Assembly (NCBI RefSeq): GCF_017876595.1
Contig: NZ_JAGIOG010000001.1
Location: forward strand, 558,001-622,000
Origin: Aeromicrobium fastidiosum
GTDB lineage: Bacteria; Actinomycetota; Actinomycetes; Propionibacteriales; Nocardioidaceae
Length of the DNA: 64,000 nucleotides
Reading direction: 5' to 3'
This document shows, piece after piece, positions 44,055 through 55,761 of the stretch; the stretch's first letter is position 1; each line of letters begins with the position of its first letter. The position numbers were made by a program, and so were the translations under genes. Below the pieces are notes generated by a model. That model was not told the DNA's origin. It made no database searches and saw only the letters and a list, made by a program, of their open reading frames with translations.

Positions 44055-45719
44055 ATGGCCGACGCACGCATCCCCACGCCCATCGACGACCTCGCCGAGC
44101 AGTGGCTCGACACCATGCTCGAGCTCACCCCTGAGCTACACGTGCACCTCGGCCGGCCGGGGCGCGAGTCCGACTACACCGACCGCTCCCCCGACGGCGT
44201 CGCGGCGCAGGCCGACGCCGCCCGGTCGATGCTGGCGCGCGTGCGGGCCGCACGCCCCGAGGACCAGACCGACGTCGTCACGCAGGCCGAGCTGGTCCGC
44301 ACCCTCGAGCTCGAGCTGGAGCAGATCGAGGCGGGCTTCTGGCAGCGCGACCTCAACGTCATCGCGTCGCCCGGCCAGGACCTGCGCGACGTCTTCGACC
44401 TCATGGGCACCGACACGACCGACGACTGGGAGCACGTCGCCCAGCGGCTGCACAACCTGCCGTCTGCGATGTCGGGCTACCTCGACTCCCTGCGCATCGG
44501 CATCGCCGCGGGCAGCGTGCCGGCGATCCGCCAGGTGCGCGAGGTCGCCGCGCAGGCCCGCAAGCAGACCGGCACCGACAGCTTCTTCGCTGGGCTCGCA
44601 ACCCGCGCTGACGTGCCCGCGGCCCTGCAGTCGCGTCTCGACGACGGTGCCCGTGCCGCGTCGGAGGCGTACGGCCGGCTGGTCGAGTTCCTCGAGCGTG
44701 ACCTCGCGCCGCACGCGCCCGAGGCTGACGCGCTCGGCCGCGAGCACTACGCCCTGGCCTCTCGTGCCTTCGTCGGCGCCGAGATCGACCTCGACGAGAC
44801 CTACGAGTGGGGCGTCGAGGAGCTGGCCCGCATGGTGGCCGAGCAGGAGCGCATCGCCGACCAGGTGCTGCCCGGGGCCGGCGTGGCGGAGGCCATCGCC
44901 CACCTCGACGCCGATCCCGCCCGCAAGCTGCACGGCACCGAGGCCCTGCAGGCCTGGATGCAGCAGACCAGCGACCGGGCGGTCGACGAGCTCGGCCGGA
45001 CGCACTTCGACATCCCCGATGAGATGCGACGCCTGGAGTGCATGATCGCGCCGACCCAGGAGGGCGGCATCTACTACACGCCCCCGAGCGAGGACTTCGC
45101 CCGCGCCGGCCGCATGTGGTGGAGCGTGCCCGAGGGCATCACGGAGTTCGACACCTGGCGCGAGCTCACGACCGTCTACCACGAGGGCGTGCCCGGCCAT
45201 CACCTCCAGTGCGGGCTCGCGGTCTGGAACAGCGCCGAGCTCAACGGGTGGCGGCGACTCAACTGGAACTCCGGTCACGGCGAGGGATGGGCGCTGTACG
45301 CCGAGCGGCTCATGGCCGATCTCGGCTATCTCGACGACCCGGCCGACCGGCTCGGGATGCTCGACGGCCAGCGGATGCGGGCGGCGCGCGTCGTCCTCGA
45401 CATCGGCGTGCACCTGCAGAAGCCGCGACCTGACGGCAGCGGCGAGGTGTGGACCGGCGACGACGCCTTCGGCTTCATGGCCCAGCACGTCAACATGAAC
45501 GACTCGTTCGTGCGCTTCGAGGTCAACCGCTACCTCGGCTGGGCCGGGCAGGCCCCGTCGTACAAGGTCGGGCAGCGCATGTGGGAGCAGCTGCGCGACG
45601 ACTGGGTCTCGGCGCAGACTGGTCGACCCGGTGGGGCGGACCTCAAGGAGTTCCACCGCCAGGCGCTCGCGGTCGGCAGCATCGGCCTCGGCACGCTGCG
45701 CACGACCCTCCTGCCCTGA
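44055..45719 (+). CDS. DUF885-family putative zinc peptidase
   Basis: A 554-residue protein of the DUF885 family. The zinc-peptidase-like YHEGVPGHHLQ near residue 376 and the downstream GEGWALYAERLM near residue 412, with Glu as the third ligand, are the family hallmarks. There is no signal peptide. Family members have been reported as peptidases in some bacteria, but the substrate here is unknown. It is divergent from the VanX-like peptidase, with both promoters leaderless. It forms the right edge of the block that interrupts the pan/fol gene order. Confidence 0.85.
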   Translation: MADARIPTPIDDLAEQWLDTMLELTPELHVHLGRPGRESDYTDRSPDGVAAQADAARSMLARVRAARPEDQTDVVTQAELVRTLELELEQIEAGFWQRDLNVIASPGQDLRDVFDLMGTDTTDDWEHVAQRLHNLPSAMSGYLDSLRIGIAAGSVPAIRQVREVAAQARKQTGTDSFFAGLATRADVPAALQSRLDDGARAASEAYGRLVEFLERDLAPHAPEADALGREHYALASRAFVGAEIDLDETYEWGVEELARMVAEQERIADQVLPGAGVAEAIAHLDADPARKLHGTEALQAWMQQTSDRAVDELGRTHFDIPDEMRRLECMIAPTQEGGIYYTPPSEDFARAGRMWWSVPEGITEFDTWRELTTVYHEGVPGHHLQCGLAVWNSAELNGWRRLNWNSGHGEGWALYAERLMADLGYLDDPADRLGMLDGQRMRAARVVLDIGVHLQKPRPDGSGEVWTGDDAFGFMAQHVNMNDSFVRFEVNRYLGWAGQAPSYKVGQRMWEQLRDDWVSAQTGRPGGADLKEFHRQALAVGSIGLGTLRTTLLP

Positions 45720-45726
45720 CCGGGGG

Positions 45727-46197
45727 TCAGGCGGGGCTGGGGTCCTCCTCGTCGTCGTGGGGCAGCCGGCAGGCCCGCTCGAGCAGCAGCCCGGCCACCA
45801 GCAGGGCGAGGCTCGCGCCGGCGGCCACGAGGGCCCGCACGAACCGCTCACGTCCGAGCATCGCGTCGAGGTTGTCGACGAAGGCCAGCGCGAAACCTCC
45901 GTAGAACCCGCCGACGAGCGCCGCCGCGACGGCGCACGACTTGGCCAGCGCCAGCAGTGCGATGCCGTGATCGGCCGTCATGCGCTCGTGCCGGCGGTGC
46001 AGCGCCTGCCACGTGCTGTAGGCGAGCGACCCGACGCCGGCGGCACCGGCCAGCAGCACGAGCGGGGCGACCCAGCCGAGCCGCGGCGGAGTGCCGCCCA
46101 GACGGACGAACAGGGGCGGCGTCAGCCGACCGAGGACGATGCCGACGGCGACGAGCCCCACGACGAACAGCGTCGACGTCGGCTTCGCGATCCTCAT
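45727..46197 (-). CDS. DUF3180 membrane protein
   Basis: A 156-residue protein with four hydrophobic helices (LFVVGLVAVGIVLGRLTPPLF; LGWVAPLVLLAGAAGVGSLAY; ALAKSCAVAAALVGGFYGGFAL; FVRALVAAGASLALLVAGLLL), abbreviated here, and an acidic tail DDEEDPSPA. The family regularly follows folK in actinobacteria, as here. The ATG at 46197 is chosen from homologue-like MRIAKPTS. Function unknown. It closes the fol operon and converges with the DUF885 gene. Confidence 0.85.
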   Translation of the reverse strand: MRIAKPTSTLFVVGLVAVGIVLGRLTPPLFVRLGGTPPRLGWVAPLVLLAGAAGVGSLAYSTWQALHRRHERMTADHGIALLALAKSCAVAAALVGGFYGGFALAFVDNLDAMLGRERFVRALVAAGASLALLVAGLLLERACRLPHDDEEDPSPA

Positions 46198-46219
46198 GGC
46201 GTGCTCGGCGGGCCCGAGA

Positions 46220-46783
46220 TCACAGGATGATCTCGAGGTCCTCACGCTTGACGACGTCGCTGGTGTCGATGTCGCCGATCAGGTCGGCGACGAAGCCCTT
46301 GCCCGGGATCTCGCCCTCGGGGTCGATCTCGAGCCACGGCACGAGCACGAACCCGCGCTCGTGGGCCCGGGGGTGGGGCAGCACGAGTGCCTCGTCGTCG
46401 GCGACGCGGTTGCCCACGACGATGACGTCGACGTCGAGCGTGCGCGGCGCACCGGGCTCGGAGCGCTCACGGCCGAAGGCGTCCTCGATCGCGAGGGCAC
46501 GGTCGAGCAGCGTGTGGACCGTCAGGGTCGTGTCGATCAGGACGACGGCGTTGAGGAACTTGCCCGCGTTGTCGGGGCCGCCGACCGGATCGGTCTCGTA
46601 GACCGACGAGATCGCGACGACCGTGACCTCGGGGGTGTCCTCCAGCGCCGAGACGCCGCCCTGCAGCTTGTCGATGCGATCGCCGAGGTTGGAGCCGATC
46701 GCCAGCACGGCCTGGCGGATGGGGCGCATGCCGCCCGTCATCGTGTCAGCGTCCAGGACGTACGGTGTGGGCGCTTCAGTCAC
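46220..46783 (-). CDS. folK: HPPK (6-hydroxymethyl-dihydropterin pyrophosphokinase)
   Basis: A 187-residue folate enzyme that transfers pyrophosphate to hydroxymethyl-dihydropterin. AIGSNLGDR (residues 28-36), VYETDPVGGPDNAGKFLNAV near residues 61-80, and the metal-binding RTLDVDVIV near residues 113-121 with LPHPRAHER following are all present. The ~20-residue N-terminal extension before AIGSN is common in actinobacteria. It overlaps folB by four bases. Confidence 0.95.
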   Translation of the reverse strand: MTEAPTPYVLDADTMTGGMRPIRQAVLAIGSNLGDRIDKLQGGVSALEDTPEVTVVAISSVYETDPVGGPDNAGKFLNAVVLIDTTLTVHTLLDRALAIEDAFGRERSEPGAPRTLDVDVIVVGNRVADDEALVLPHPRAHERGFVLVPWLEIDPEGEIPGKGFVADLIGDIDTSDVVKREDLEIIL

Positions 46784-47157
46784 AGTTTGCTCCGCTCTAT
46801 CGTGACGGCGACGTCTTCGAACGTCACCGCGATGGGCGCTTCCGGCTTGTGCACCGTCACGCTAGCCCATTGGACCGACTCTTCGGCCAGGCACAAGTCC
46901 ACCATACGGAGCGCGAGCGTCTCGATGAGGTCGACCGGATCGCTGACGATCTCGTCGTGGATCTGCTGAGCCAGGACGCCGTAGTGCACGGTCTTGGTCA
47001 GGTCGTGCTCGCGGGCGGCCGGTCCGAGGTCGAGACCGAGGCTCACGTCGACGACGAATGTTTGCCCGTTCTTCTTCTCCTCGTCGAACACGCCATGGTG
47101 TCCATGCGCGGCGAGGCCCCGCAGGTCGATGCGGTCGAGACCGTCGGGAATGCTCAC
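46780..47157 (-). CDS. folB: Dihydroneopterin aldolase
   Basis: A 125-residue T-fold enzyme. The pterin-binding Glu is in DLRGLAAHGHHGVFDEEKKNGQ (residues 11-32, abbreviated) and VDLIETLALRMVDL near residue 75 carries the conserved Glu; VTVHKPEAPI near residue 100 contains the catalytic Lys. The GTG start at 47157 overlaps the stop of the NTF2-like gene and its stop overlaps folK. Confidence 0.95.
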   Translation of the reverse strand: MSIPDGLDRIDLRGLAAHGHHGVFDEEKKNGQTFVVDVSLGLDLGPAAREHDLTKTVHYGVLAQQIHDEIVSDPVDLIETLALRMVDLCLAEESVQWASVTVHKPEAPIAVTFEDVAVTIERSKL

Positions 47158-47585
47158 TGGTCCTCCTCCAACATCAGCTCGGCGATCGGCGAGGCGTGGC
47201 GGGACCAGATCTTCCAGCCGCCCCCGACACGCACCACGATACTGGTGCTGACCGCCTTGCCTCCCGCGAAGGCCTCGGCGTCGAGCGCGAGGCCCTCGGC
47301 CGACAGCACGTTCTCGGTGCACGTGATGACCGCGGTGTCGGGGTCGGACGCCCCGCGCGGGAGCGTGACCACCTCGACGTCGGTCAGGAAGAACTGGATG
47401 TAGCCGACCCCGGCCATGACGACGGTCCACGACCGCAGCACCTGCGCCGTGCCCCGCAGCGGCATGGTGCCGAGGTGCACGCACGACGTCGCGGGGTCTT
47501 CGACCCACAGCGACGCCATGAGGTCGACGTCGCCGGTCTCGACGGCGTCGTAGAACAGGCGGTGCACCTCGAGCGGCGTCGTCAT
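47154..47585 (-). CDS. NTF2/SnoaL-like small protein inside the fol operon
   Basis: A 143-residue protein with the cone-shaped NTF2 fold pattern: helix EVHRLFYDAVETGDVDLMASLW, then strands CVHLGTMPLRGTAQVLRSW and ending VGGGWKIWSRHASPIAELM (all abbreviated). Genes of this type are often found between folP and folB in actinobacteria. It overlaps both neighbours by four bases, which implies a folate-linked role, but no activity is known to me. Confidence 0.8.
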   Translation of the reverse strand: MTTPLEVHRLFYDAVETGDVDLMASLWVEDPATSCVHLGTMPLRGTAQVLRSWTVVMAGVGYIQFFLTDVEVVTLPRGASDPDTAVITCTENVLSAEGLALDAEAFAGGKAVSTSIVVRVGGGWKIWSRHASPIAELMLEEDQ

Positions 47586-48418
47586 CGGGGCTCCTGCGCG
47601 AGCCGCGCGACCACGCGCACCGCATCAGCCGACGGACCCACCTCGTGCACGCGGACGCACCAGGCTCCGGCGGCGGCGGCCAGCGTCGTGACGGCCGCGG
47701 TCGCCGCGTCGCGACCTCCGGCGGGGCGGGGGCCGGCGTCGTCGGCGAGGAGGTCGCCCAGGAATCCCTTGCGGCTCGCGGCGACCAGCAGGGGGTGGCC
47801 CAGCGACACGAAGGCGTCGAGGTGGGCCAGCACGGTCCAGTTCTGATCGCCGGTCTTGGAGAACCCGAGGCCCGGGTCGAGCACGATCTGCGCGGGATCG
47901 ACCCCGGCGGCGAGGGCCGCGTCGACCTGCACCAGCAGCTCGGCGCGGATGTCGCCCACGAGATCGTCGTAGTGCGTGTGCTTCTGCATCGAGGCGGAGT
48001 GCTCGCGCCAGTGCATCAGGACCACGGGCGACCGCGTCTCGGCGGCCAGCGCCATCATCGCGGGATCGGCCCGGCCGCCCGAGACGTCGTTGATGATCGA
48101 CGCGCCGGCGTCGAGCGCCCGTCGGGCGGTGCCCGACCGCATCGTGTCGACCGAGACCCTGATGCCCTCCGCCACGAGGCCCTCGATGACGGGCAGCACG
48201 CGGCGGGCCTCCTCGGCCTCGTCGATGCGCAACGCCCCGGGCCGTGTCGACTCACCGCCCACGTCGACGATGTCGGCGCCGTCGGCCACGAGCTCGACCC
48301 CGTGCTCGATCGCGGTCGCGGCGTCGAGCCACCGGCCGCCGTCCGAGAACGAGTCGGGGGTGACGTTGACGACGCCCATCACGAGGCACCGGCCAAGGTC
48401 GAGCACAGGGTCGAGCAC
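47582..48418 (-). CDS. folP: Dihydropteroate synthase
   Basis: A 278-residue TIM-barrel enzyme, target of sulfonamides, condensing the pterin pyrophosphate with p-aminobenzoate. MGVVNVTPDSFSDGG (residues 14-28), GGESTRPGA near residue 53, DVSGGRAD near residue 110, LDPGLGFSKT near residue 187 and the late SRKGF and RVHEVG segments are present. The GTG at 48418 lies seven bases after the folE stop; the open frame further upstream overlaps folE and is discarded. Confidence 0.95.
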   Translation of the reverse strand: MLDPVLDLGRCLVMGVVNVTPDSFSDGGRWLDAATAIEHGVELVADGADIVDVGGESTRPGALRIDEAEEARRVLPVIEGLVAEGIRVSVDTMRSGTARRALDAGASIINDVSGGRADPAMMALAAETRSPVVLMHWREHSASMQKHTHYDDLVGDIRAELLVQVDAALAAGVDPAQIVLDPGLGFSKTGDQNWTVLAHLDAFVSLGHPLLVAASRKGFLGDLLADDAGPRPAGGRDAATAAVTTLAAAAGAWCVRVHEVGPSADAVRVVARLAQEPR

Positions 48419-48425
48419 CGGCGAC

Positions 48426-48988
48426 CTACCGCGCCGTGATGAGGCCCATGGCCTCGGCCCGGGTGGCCGGGTCGCGCAGCTGGCCGCGGACGGCGCTCGT
48501 GACGGTCTTGGCACCGCCCTTGCGCACGCCGCGCATGGCCATGCACAGGTGCTCGGCCTCGATCACGACGATGACGCCGCGGGGCTTGAGGATCTCGACG
48601 AGCGACTCCGCGATCTGCGTCGTGAGCCGCTCCTGCACCTGCGGACGGCGCGCGTAGACGTCGACCAGGCGGGCCAGCTTCGACAGGCCCGTGACGCGTC
48701 CGCCCTCGGCGGGGATGTAGCCGACGTGCGCGACGCCGAAGAACGGCACCAGGTGGTGCTCGCACATCGACCACATCTCGATGTCCTTGACCAGGACGAG
48801 CTCTTCGTGGCCGACGTCGAACTCGGCGGTGAGCACCTCCTCGGCCGTCTGCCCGAGACCCGAGAGCAGCTCGTCGTACGACTTGGCGACCCGCTTCGGG
48901 GTGTCCTTGAGCCCGTCGCGGTCAGGGTCCTCCCCCACCGCGATGAGCAGCTCGCGGATGGCCGCCTCGGCCCTCGGCCGGTCGACGC

Positions 48989-48992
<4 letters not shown>
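48426..48992 (-). CDS. folE: GTP cyclohydrolase I
   Basis: A 188-residue FolE that makes dihydroneopterin triphosphate. The zinc ligands are in [11 protein letters not shown] near residues 75-85 and [14 protein letters not shown] near residues 146-159; GLSKLARLV and the RPQVQERLT segment are conserved. The ATG overlaps the ftsH stop by four bases, giving the typical ftsH-folE-folP-folB-folK order. Confidence 0.97.
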
Positions 48993-51046
<2,054 letters not shown>

Positions 51047-51139
51047 GGGGTTCCGCTCACCAGTTGAACGCGCTCAGCGGCCTGCGAGGTTCCCCTCACG
51101 AGTTCGCCAGCAGCGAACGAGAGCCCGCGATGTCAGGGC

Positions 51140-51697
51140 TTACGAGTACACGTGAGGAGACAAGGTGCCGATGCAGCGCAGGTTGCGGTAGCGCTCGTCG
51201 TAGTCGAGTCCGTAGCCGACGACGAAGGCGTTGGGGATGTCGAAGCCGACGTACTTGACCTCGACGTCCATCTGCTGCGCGTCGGGCTTGCGCAGCAGCG
51301 TGGCGATCTCGACCGAGGCCGGTCCGCGCGAGCGCAGGTTGGTGATGAGCCACGAGAGCGTGAGGCCCGTGTCGATGATGTCCTCGACGATCAGGACGTG
51401 CCGGCCGCTGAGATCGGTGTCGAGGTCCTTGAGGATGCGCACCACGCCGGACGACTGCGTGCCGGAGCCGTACGACGAGACCGCCATCCAGTCCATCTCG
51501 ACGTGCCGGTCGAGGCTGCGGGCGAGATCGGCCATGACCATGACCGCGCCCTTGAGCACGCCGACGAGCAGGAGGTCCTGGCCCTCGTAGTCGGCCTCGA
51601 TCTGCCGGGCCATCTCGGCGAGACGGGCCGTGATCTGCTCCTCGGTGAAGAGGGTCTGGTCGAGCTCGAGGTCGTCTGCGACATGCGTCTGGTCCAC
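51140..51697 (-). CDS. hpt: Hypoxanthine phosphoribosyltransferase
   Basis: A 185-residue type I PRTase for purine salvage. The PRPP-binding [17 protein letters not shown] (about residues 100-116), the flexible loop [11 protein letters not shown] near residue 75, and the base-binding [25 protein letters not shown] near residues 149-173 (abbreviated) are all present. It lies four bases after the tilS stop and 93 bases before ftsH, the usual actinobacterial arrangement. Confidence 0.96.
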   Translation of the reverse strand: MDQTHVADDLELDQTLFTEEQITARLAEMARQIEADYEGQDLLLVGVLKGAVMVMADLARSLDRHVEMDWMAVSSYGSGTQSSGVVRILKDLDTDLSGRHVLIVEDIIDTGLTLSWLITNLRSRGPASVEIATLLRKPDAQQMDVEVKYVGFDIPNAFVVGYGLDYDERYRNLRCIGTLSPHVYS

Positions 51698-51701
51698 GGG
51701 A

Positions 51702-52667
51702 TCAGCCTCCCACAGGGGTGGCTGCGAACGTCAGGGAAGTCCCTCCCGACGTCCTGACCCGGGTCACGCTCACCCGTCCGGGGAGCTCGATGCGCTGCTG
51801 CCCGTGCCAGTCGGTCACGAGGCGGTCGAGCTCGGCCAGGTGGGTCGACGACAGCTCGGCGCCGACGGCACCTGCCGCGAGGGCGACGCGACGCAGCACC
51901 CGTGAGCGCAGGGCCGGCGGGAGCGCGGCGAGCGTCGCGACGTCGAGCGGGTCGGCGACCTGGGCGGCGAGCTCGTCGAGCAGGTGGCCGTCGGCGCGCA
52001 CCTGGTCGGCGGTGCGGGCGAGCGCCTCGGCCACCCCACGGCCCAGCACGTCCTCGAGCAGCGGCATGACCTCGCCGCGCACGCGGGACCGGCGGAACGC
52101 CGGGTCGCTGTTGTGCGGGTCGGTCCACCACGTGAGCCCGTGGGCACGGCAGATCTGCTCGGTGCCGGCGCGGCGCAGCGGCAGGAACGGCCGTCTCCAC
52201 AACCCATCGATCGCCGCCATGCCGGCGATCGAGCGGGGCCCCGAGCCCCGTCCGAGGCCCAGCAGCACGGTCTCGGCCTGGTCGTCGAGGGTGTGTGCGA
52301 GCAGCACCGCATCGGCACCGGACGCAGCGAGCACCTCCCGGCGGGCCGTGCGGGCAGCGGCCTCCGGGCCTCCAACGCGTCCGACGTCGACCCGTCGTAC
52401 GACCGCGCGCACGCCCAGCCCGTCGAGCTGCTGCACCGCGCGGGCAGCCACCTCGTCCGACCCGTGCTGCAGGCCGTGGTCGACGACGACGGCGGACAGG
52501 TCGAGCGAGCCCCGGTCGGCGACGAATGCGGTGACCGCGGCCAGCGCGAGCGAGTCGGCACCTCCGGAGACGCCGACCACGACGCGGGTCCCGGCGGCGA
52601 GGTCGGCCAGCGCCTCGCGCACGAGATTGCGACCCGTCGCGACGGCCGGGTCGAGTGCGCCGCCCAT
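51702..52667 (-). CDS. tilS: tRNA(Ile)-lysidine synthetase
   Basis: A 321-residue N-type ATP pyrophosphatase that converts the wobble C of tRNA-Ile(CAU) to lysidine. The PP-loop [11 protein letters not shown] is at residues 33-43, [14 protein letters not shown] near residue 59, and [26 protein letters not shown] near residues 130-155 (abbreviated) holds substrate-binding residues; [18 protein letters not shown] near residue 186 is typical. The protein is of the short actinobacterial type with a reduced C-terminal part. The ATG at 52667 lies 11 bases after the upstream gene; a long upstream frame is antisense-derived and rejected. Confidence 0.93.
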   Translation of the reverse strand: MGGALDPAVATGRNLVREALADLAAGTRVVVGVSGGADSLALAAVTAFVADRGSLDLSAVVVDHGLQHGSDEVAARAVQQLDGLGVRAVVRRVDVGRVGGPEAAARTARREVLAASGADAVLLAHTLDDQAETVLLGLGRGSGPRSIAGMAAIDGLWRRPFLPLRRAGTEQICRAHGLTWWTDPHNSDPAFRRSRVRGEVMPLLEDVLGRGVAEALARTADQVRADGHLLDELAAQVADPLDVATLAALPPALRSRVLRRVALAAGAVGAELSSTHLAELDRLVTDWHGQQRIELPGRVSVTRVRTSGGTSLTFAATPVGG

Positions 52668-52678
52668 GACCGGAGGCC

Positions 52679-53725
52679 TCAGCCGTGGACGCGCTTGACC
52701 CAGGCGGCGGGATCGAGGATCTCGGCCTTGCCCGGGAGGTTGGCCGGCTCGGCCCACACCTGGTTGAAGCCGCTCAGCCCGACCATCTCGTTGACCTCGC
52801 GCACGAACGTCGCGCCATCGCGGTACTGCCGCATCTTGGCGTCGACGCCCAGCAGGCGGCGCAGCACCCGGTCGAACGGGCTCGAGCCGGCGCGCCGCTC
52901 GGTGAACTTGCGGCGGATCTCGGCGACGCTCGGGATGACCTCGGGCCCCACGCCGTCCATGACGACGTCGGCGTGGCCCTCGAGCAGCGACATGATGCCG
53001 GTCAGGCGGTCGACGATCTCGCGCTGGCGGTCGTTCTGGAACAGCTCGCTGAACGACGCCTCGGAGTCGCCCTTGACGATGCGGACGAGCTCGCCGAGGC
53101 CGTCGCCCAGCATCGACGACAGGGCCGACGAGTCGAGCTCGGTGGCCTCGATGAACTCGTCGAGCAGCGACTTCATGTGGCCGCGCATCCAGTCGACGGC
53201 CGTGAACTGCACGCGGTGCGTCTCCTCGTGCAGGCACACCCAGAGCCGGAAGTCGTGGGGGTCGACGTCGAGCTTGCGCTCGACCTCGACGATGTTGGGG
53301 GCCACGAGCAGCAGGCGTCCGCCCTCGCCCGCCGGGCCGTCCCAGAACGGGTCGAACTGGCCCAGCACCTTGGACGACATGAACGACATCAGCGCCCCGA
53401 CCTCGGCACCGGCGACCTTCTCGCCGACCGTGCGACCGAGCCCCGTGGGTGCCTTGCCGGATGCGGCGAGCCTGGCGGCTATGGGGTCCATCAGCACCCG
53501 GAACGTGTCGAGGTTGGCCTCGACCCAGCGCGGACGGTCGACGACCAGCACGGGGGCCGTGGCCGACACGGCGTGCAGGTCGCTGAACTCGCGCACGGGC
53601 GCCTCGGAGCGGGCCGCACCCTCGCGCAGCTCGGCGACCGCCTCGGCGGCCTCGGCGGCCGACATCTCGGGGCCGGGACGCGACAGCTTCGTGGCCGTCG
53701 TCAACGCGAGGTTCCAGTCGATCAT
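52679..53725 (-). CDS. DUF2342 zincin-like protein
   Basis: A 348-residue protein of the DUF2342 family, which sits between dacB and tilS in many actinobacteria. The zinc-type motif HEETH appears in LWVCLHEETHRVQFTAV near residue 166 and a second acidic helix (IMSLLEGHADVVMDGVG) near residue 242 supplies a possible third ligand Glu. The N-terminus MIDWNLALTTATKLSRPGP is typical. The family has been annotated as F420-linked or as a hydrolase only by association; no activity is established. Coupled location suggests cell-wall or housekeeping work. Confidence 0.85.
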   Translation of the reverse strand: MIDWNLALTTATKLSRPGPEMSAAEAAEAVAELREGAARSEAPVREFSDLHAVSATAPVLVVDRPRWVEANLDTFRVLMDPIAARLAASGKAPTGLGRTVGEKVAGAEVGALMSFMSSKVLGQFDPFWDGPAGEGGRLLLVAPNIVEVERKLDVDPHDFRLWVCLHEETHRVQFTAVDWMRGHMKSLLDEFIEATELDSSALSSMLGDGLGELVRIVKGDSEASFSELFQNDRQREIVDRLTGIMSLLEGHADVVMDGVGPEVIPSVAEIRRKFTERRAGSSPFDRVLRRLLGVDAKMRQYRDGATFVREVNEMVGLSGFNQVWAEPANLPGKAEILDPAAWVKRVHG

Positions 53726-53734
53726 GCAGCCACG

Positions 53735-55156
53735 CTACTCGCGGGCGCCGCAGGAGCAGGTCGCGATGGCGGCCGCCACCCGGTCGAGGGCGGCCTGCGC
53801 CTGCAGCGGCAGGTCGCGGTCGGCGCGATCGCTCATGACGGCGAAGATGACGGGCCGGGAGTCGGCGTCGAGGGCGTAGCCCGCAAGCGAGTGGATGCCC
53901 GACAGCGTGCCGGTCTTGGCCCGGACGGTGCCGCGGGCCGCCTTGAGGTCGGCGAACCGGCCGACCAGGGTGCCCGTGAACCCGCTGACGGGCAGATCGG
54001 CCAGCAGGCCGGACGCGCGAGGCGTCCCCCGCGCGACCTGCAGCGTCTGGGCCAGCGTGGAGGGGGCGATGCGGTTGTCGCGGGACAGCCCGCTTCCGTC
54101 GTTCAGCACCAGGCCGTCGGTCGCGATGCCTCCCGCCGTGAGCGCCGCCTTCACCGCCGCGGTGCCGCCGTCGAAGCTGCCCGGCCCTCCGGCGGCGAGG
54201 CCGACGTGTCGCAGGACGACCTCGGCAGCCTCGTTGTCACTGACCCGCACGAGCGTCTCGACGATCTGGGCGAGCGTCGCGCTGCGCACCTCCGCGACCG
54301 CCGCTGCACCAGCACCCGCCGTCACCGCCGACGGGTCGCCCTTGACGTCGATGCCCTCGTCGGCGAGCAGCCGCGCGAACGTGCGGGCGGCGTCGTCGGC
54401 CGGGTCGTCGGCCAGCCCGGCACCGGAGTCGGACACTCCCTGGTCGGTCCACAGCGCGCTGATGCGCGTCACGATGTCGGCGCTGACGTAGCTGTCCTCC
54501 CACGTCGGGCTGGCGTCCGGACCGGTGAACAGCGAGGCGTCGTAGCCGAGCGTCACGGCGGTGGTGCCCGACGCCGTCAGCGCCTTGGCGGTGCGGCGGG
54601 CGAGGGTCGTCAGATCGGCCTGGAAGACCCGGTCGTCGCCGCGGGCGCGAGGCTTCGTCGCGAGGTACGGGTCGCCGCCACCGACCAGCACGATGCCGTC
54701 GGCCGAACGCACGACGGTCGTCGAGAACCGGGTCGCGGGGTCGATCGTCGCGAGGGCGGCGTATCCCGTCAGCACCTTGGTCGTCGACGCCGGCGCGAAC
54801 GTCCCGGCACCCGAGCCGTACAGCGCGGTGCCGTCGGCCCCCACCGCCGCGAAGCCGACGTGCGGGCCGAGCGCCGCGTCCGCGAGGCCCGGCGCCACGG
54901 CCGCCTGGAGCTTGCCGGGGTCGACCGTGCCGGCATCGGGGGCGTCGGGCGCCGCGGAACGCGGTACCTCGTCGAGCGCGAGCGCAGCCGGCGGGACGAC
55001 GTTGGCCGGGCCGCAGTCGCCGTCGCAGATCAAGGCGTTGAGGTCACCGCGGCCCCACAGCGTGACGCCCAGGGCGATCACGAGAGCCAGCACGACGGCG
55101 GGCACCAGCAGCGCGAGCGTCCCGCCCACGACCCTGCGTCCTCGCTGCTCCCCCAC
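53735..55156 (-). CDS. dacB: D-alanyl-D-alanine carboxypeptidase/endopeptidase (PBP4 type)
   Basis: A 473-residue penicillin-binding protein of the S13 family. An N-terminal membrane helix (VVGGTLALLVPAVVLALVIALGVTLW) acts as signal or anchor. Catalytic motifs: SxxK in ASTTKVL near residue 122, SxN in SDNEAAE near residue 307, and KTG in RAKTGTL near residue 417. A long inserted domain lies between the first two motifs, as usual for S13. TATAGT lies nine bases before the GTG on the minus strand. It is divergent from ppa. Confidence 0.93.
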   Translation of the reverse strand: MGEQRGRRVVGGTLALLVPAVVLALVIALGVTLWGRGDLNALICDGDCGPANVVPPAALALDEVPRSAAPDAPDAGTVDPGKLQAAVAPGLADAALGPHVGFAAVGADGTALYGSGAGTFAPASTTKVLTGYAALATIDPATRFSTTVVRSADGIVLVGGGDPYLATKPRARGDDRVFQADLTTLARRTAKALTASGTTAVTLGYDASLFTGPDASPTWEDSYVSADIVTRISALWTDQGVSDSGAGLADDPADDAARTFARLLADEGIDVKGDPSAVTAGAGAAAVAEVRSATLAQIVETLVRVSDNEAAEVVLRHVGLAAGGPGSFDGGTAAVKAALTAGGIATDGLVLNDGSGLSRDNRIAPSTLAQTLQVARGTPRASGLLADLPVSGFTGTLVGRFADLKAARGTVRAKTGTLSGIHSLAGYALDADSRPVIFAVMSDRADRDLPLQAQAALDRVAAAIATCSCGARE

Positions 55157-55232
55157 AGGCGCCAGACTATAGAGACCCCCGCCGCGCCGTTCTCTCGGCG
55201 CGCGCTCCCCAACTCAACCGCCGGAGGCACCA

Positions 55233-55724
55233 GTGATTTTCGACGTCACCGTGGAGATCCCCAAGGGCAGCCGCAACAAGTACGAGGTCGACCACTCGTC
55301 GCACCGCATCCGTCTTGACCGCACGCTGTTCACCGCGACGCAGTATCCCGCGGACTACGGTTTCATCGACGACACCCTCGGGCTCGACGAGGACCCGCTC
55401 GACGCGCTCGTGCTCCTGTCGGAGCCGACGTTCCCGGGCTGCGTCATCTCGTGCCGCACGATCGGCATGTTCCGCATGACCGACGAGGCCGGCGGAGACG
55501 ACAAGGTGCTGTGCGTCCCGGCCAAGGATCCGCGCCAGGAGCACCTGCGCGACATCCACCACGTCCCCGAGTTCGACCGCCTCGAGATCGAGCACTTCTT
55601 CACGGTCTACAAGGACCTCGAGCCCGGCAAGTCGGTCGAGGGATCCACCTGGACCGGACGTGTCGAGGCCGAGGCCGAGATCCAGGCGAGCTACGCCCGG
55701 TTCAAGGACAACGGCGGATACTGA
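55233..55724 (+). CDS. ppa: Inorganic pyrophosphatase
   Basis: A 163-residue family I soluble pyrophosphatase. [13 protein letters not shown] near residues 8-20, the metal-binding [10 protein letters not shown] (family DGDPLDVLV) near residues 52-61, and [15 protein letters not shown] near residues 97-111 are present. GTG start with a GGAGG ribosome-binding site seven bases upstream. It is divergent from dacB across 76 bases. Confidence 0.97.
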   Translation: MIFDVTVEIPKGSRNKYEVDHSSHRIRLDRTLFTATQYPADYGFIDDTLGLDEDPLDALVLLSEPTFPGCVISCRTIGMFRMTDEAGGDDKVLCVPAKDPRQEHLRDIHHVPEFDRLEIEHFFTVYKDLEPGKSVEGSTWTGRVEAEAEIQASYARFKDNGGY

Positions 55725-55761
55725 GCACCCCGATCGGCCCAGGCCGGTCCCGCTCCTCCCG

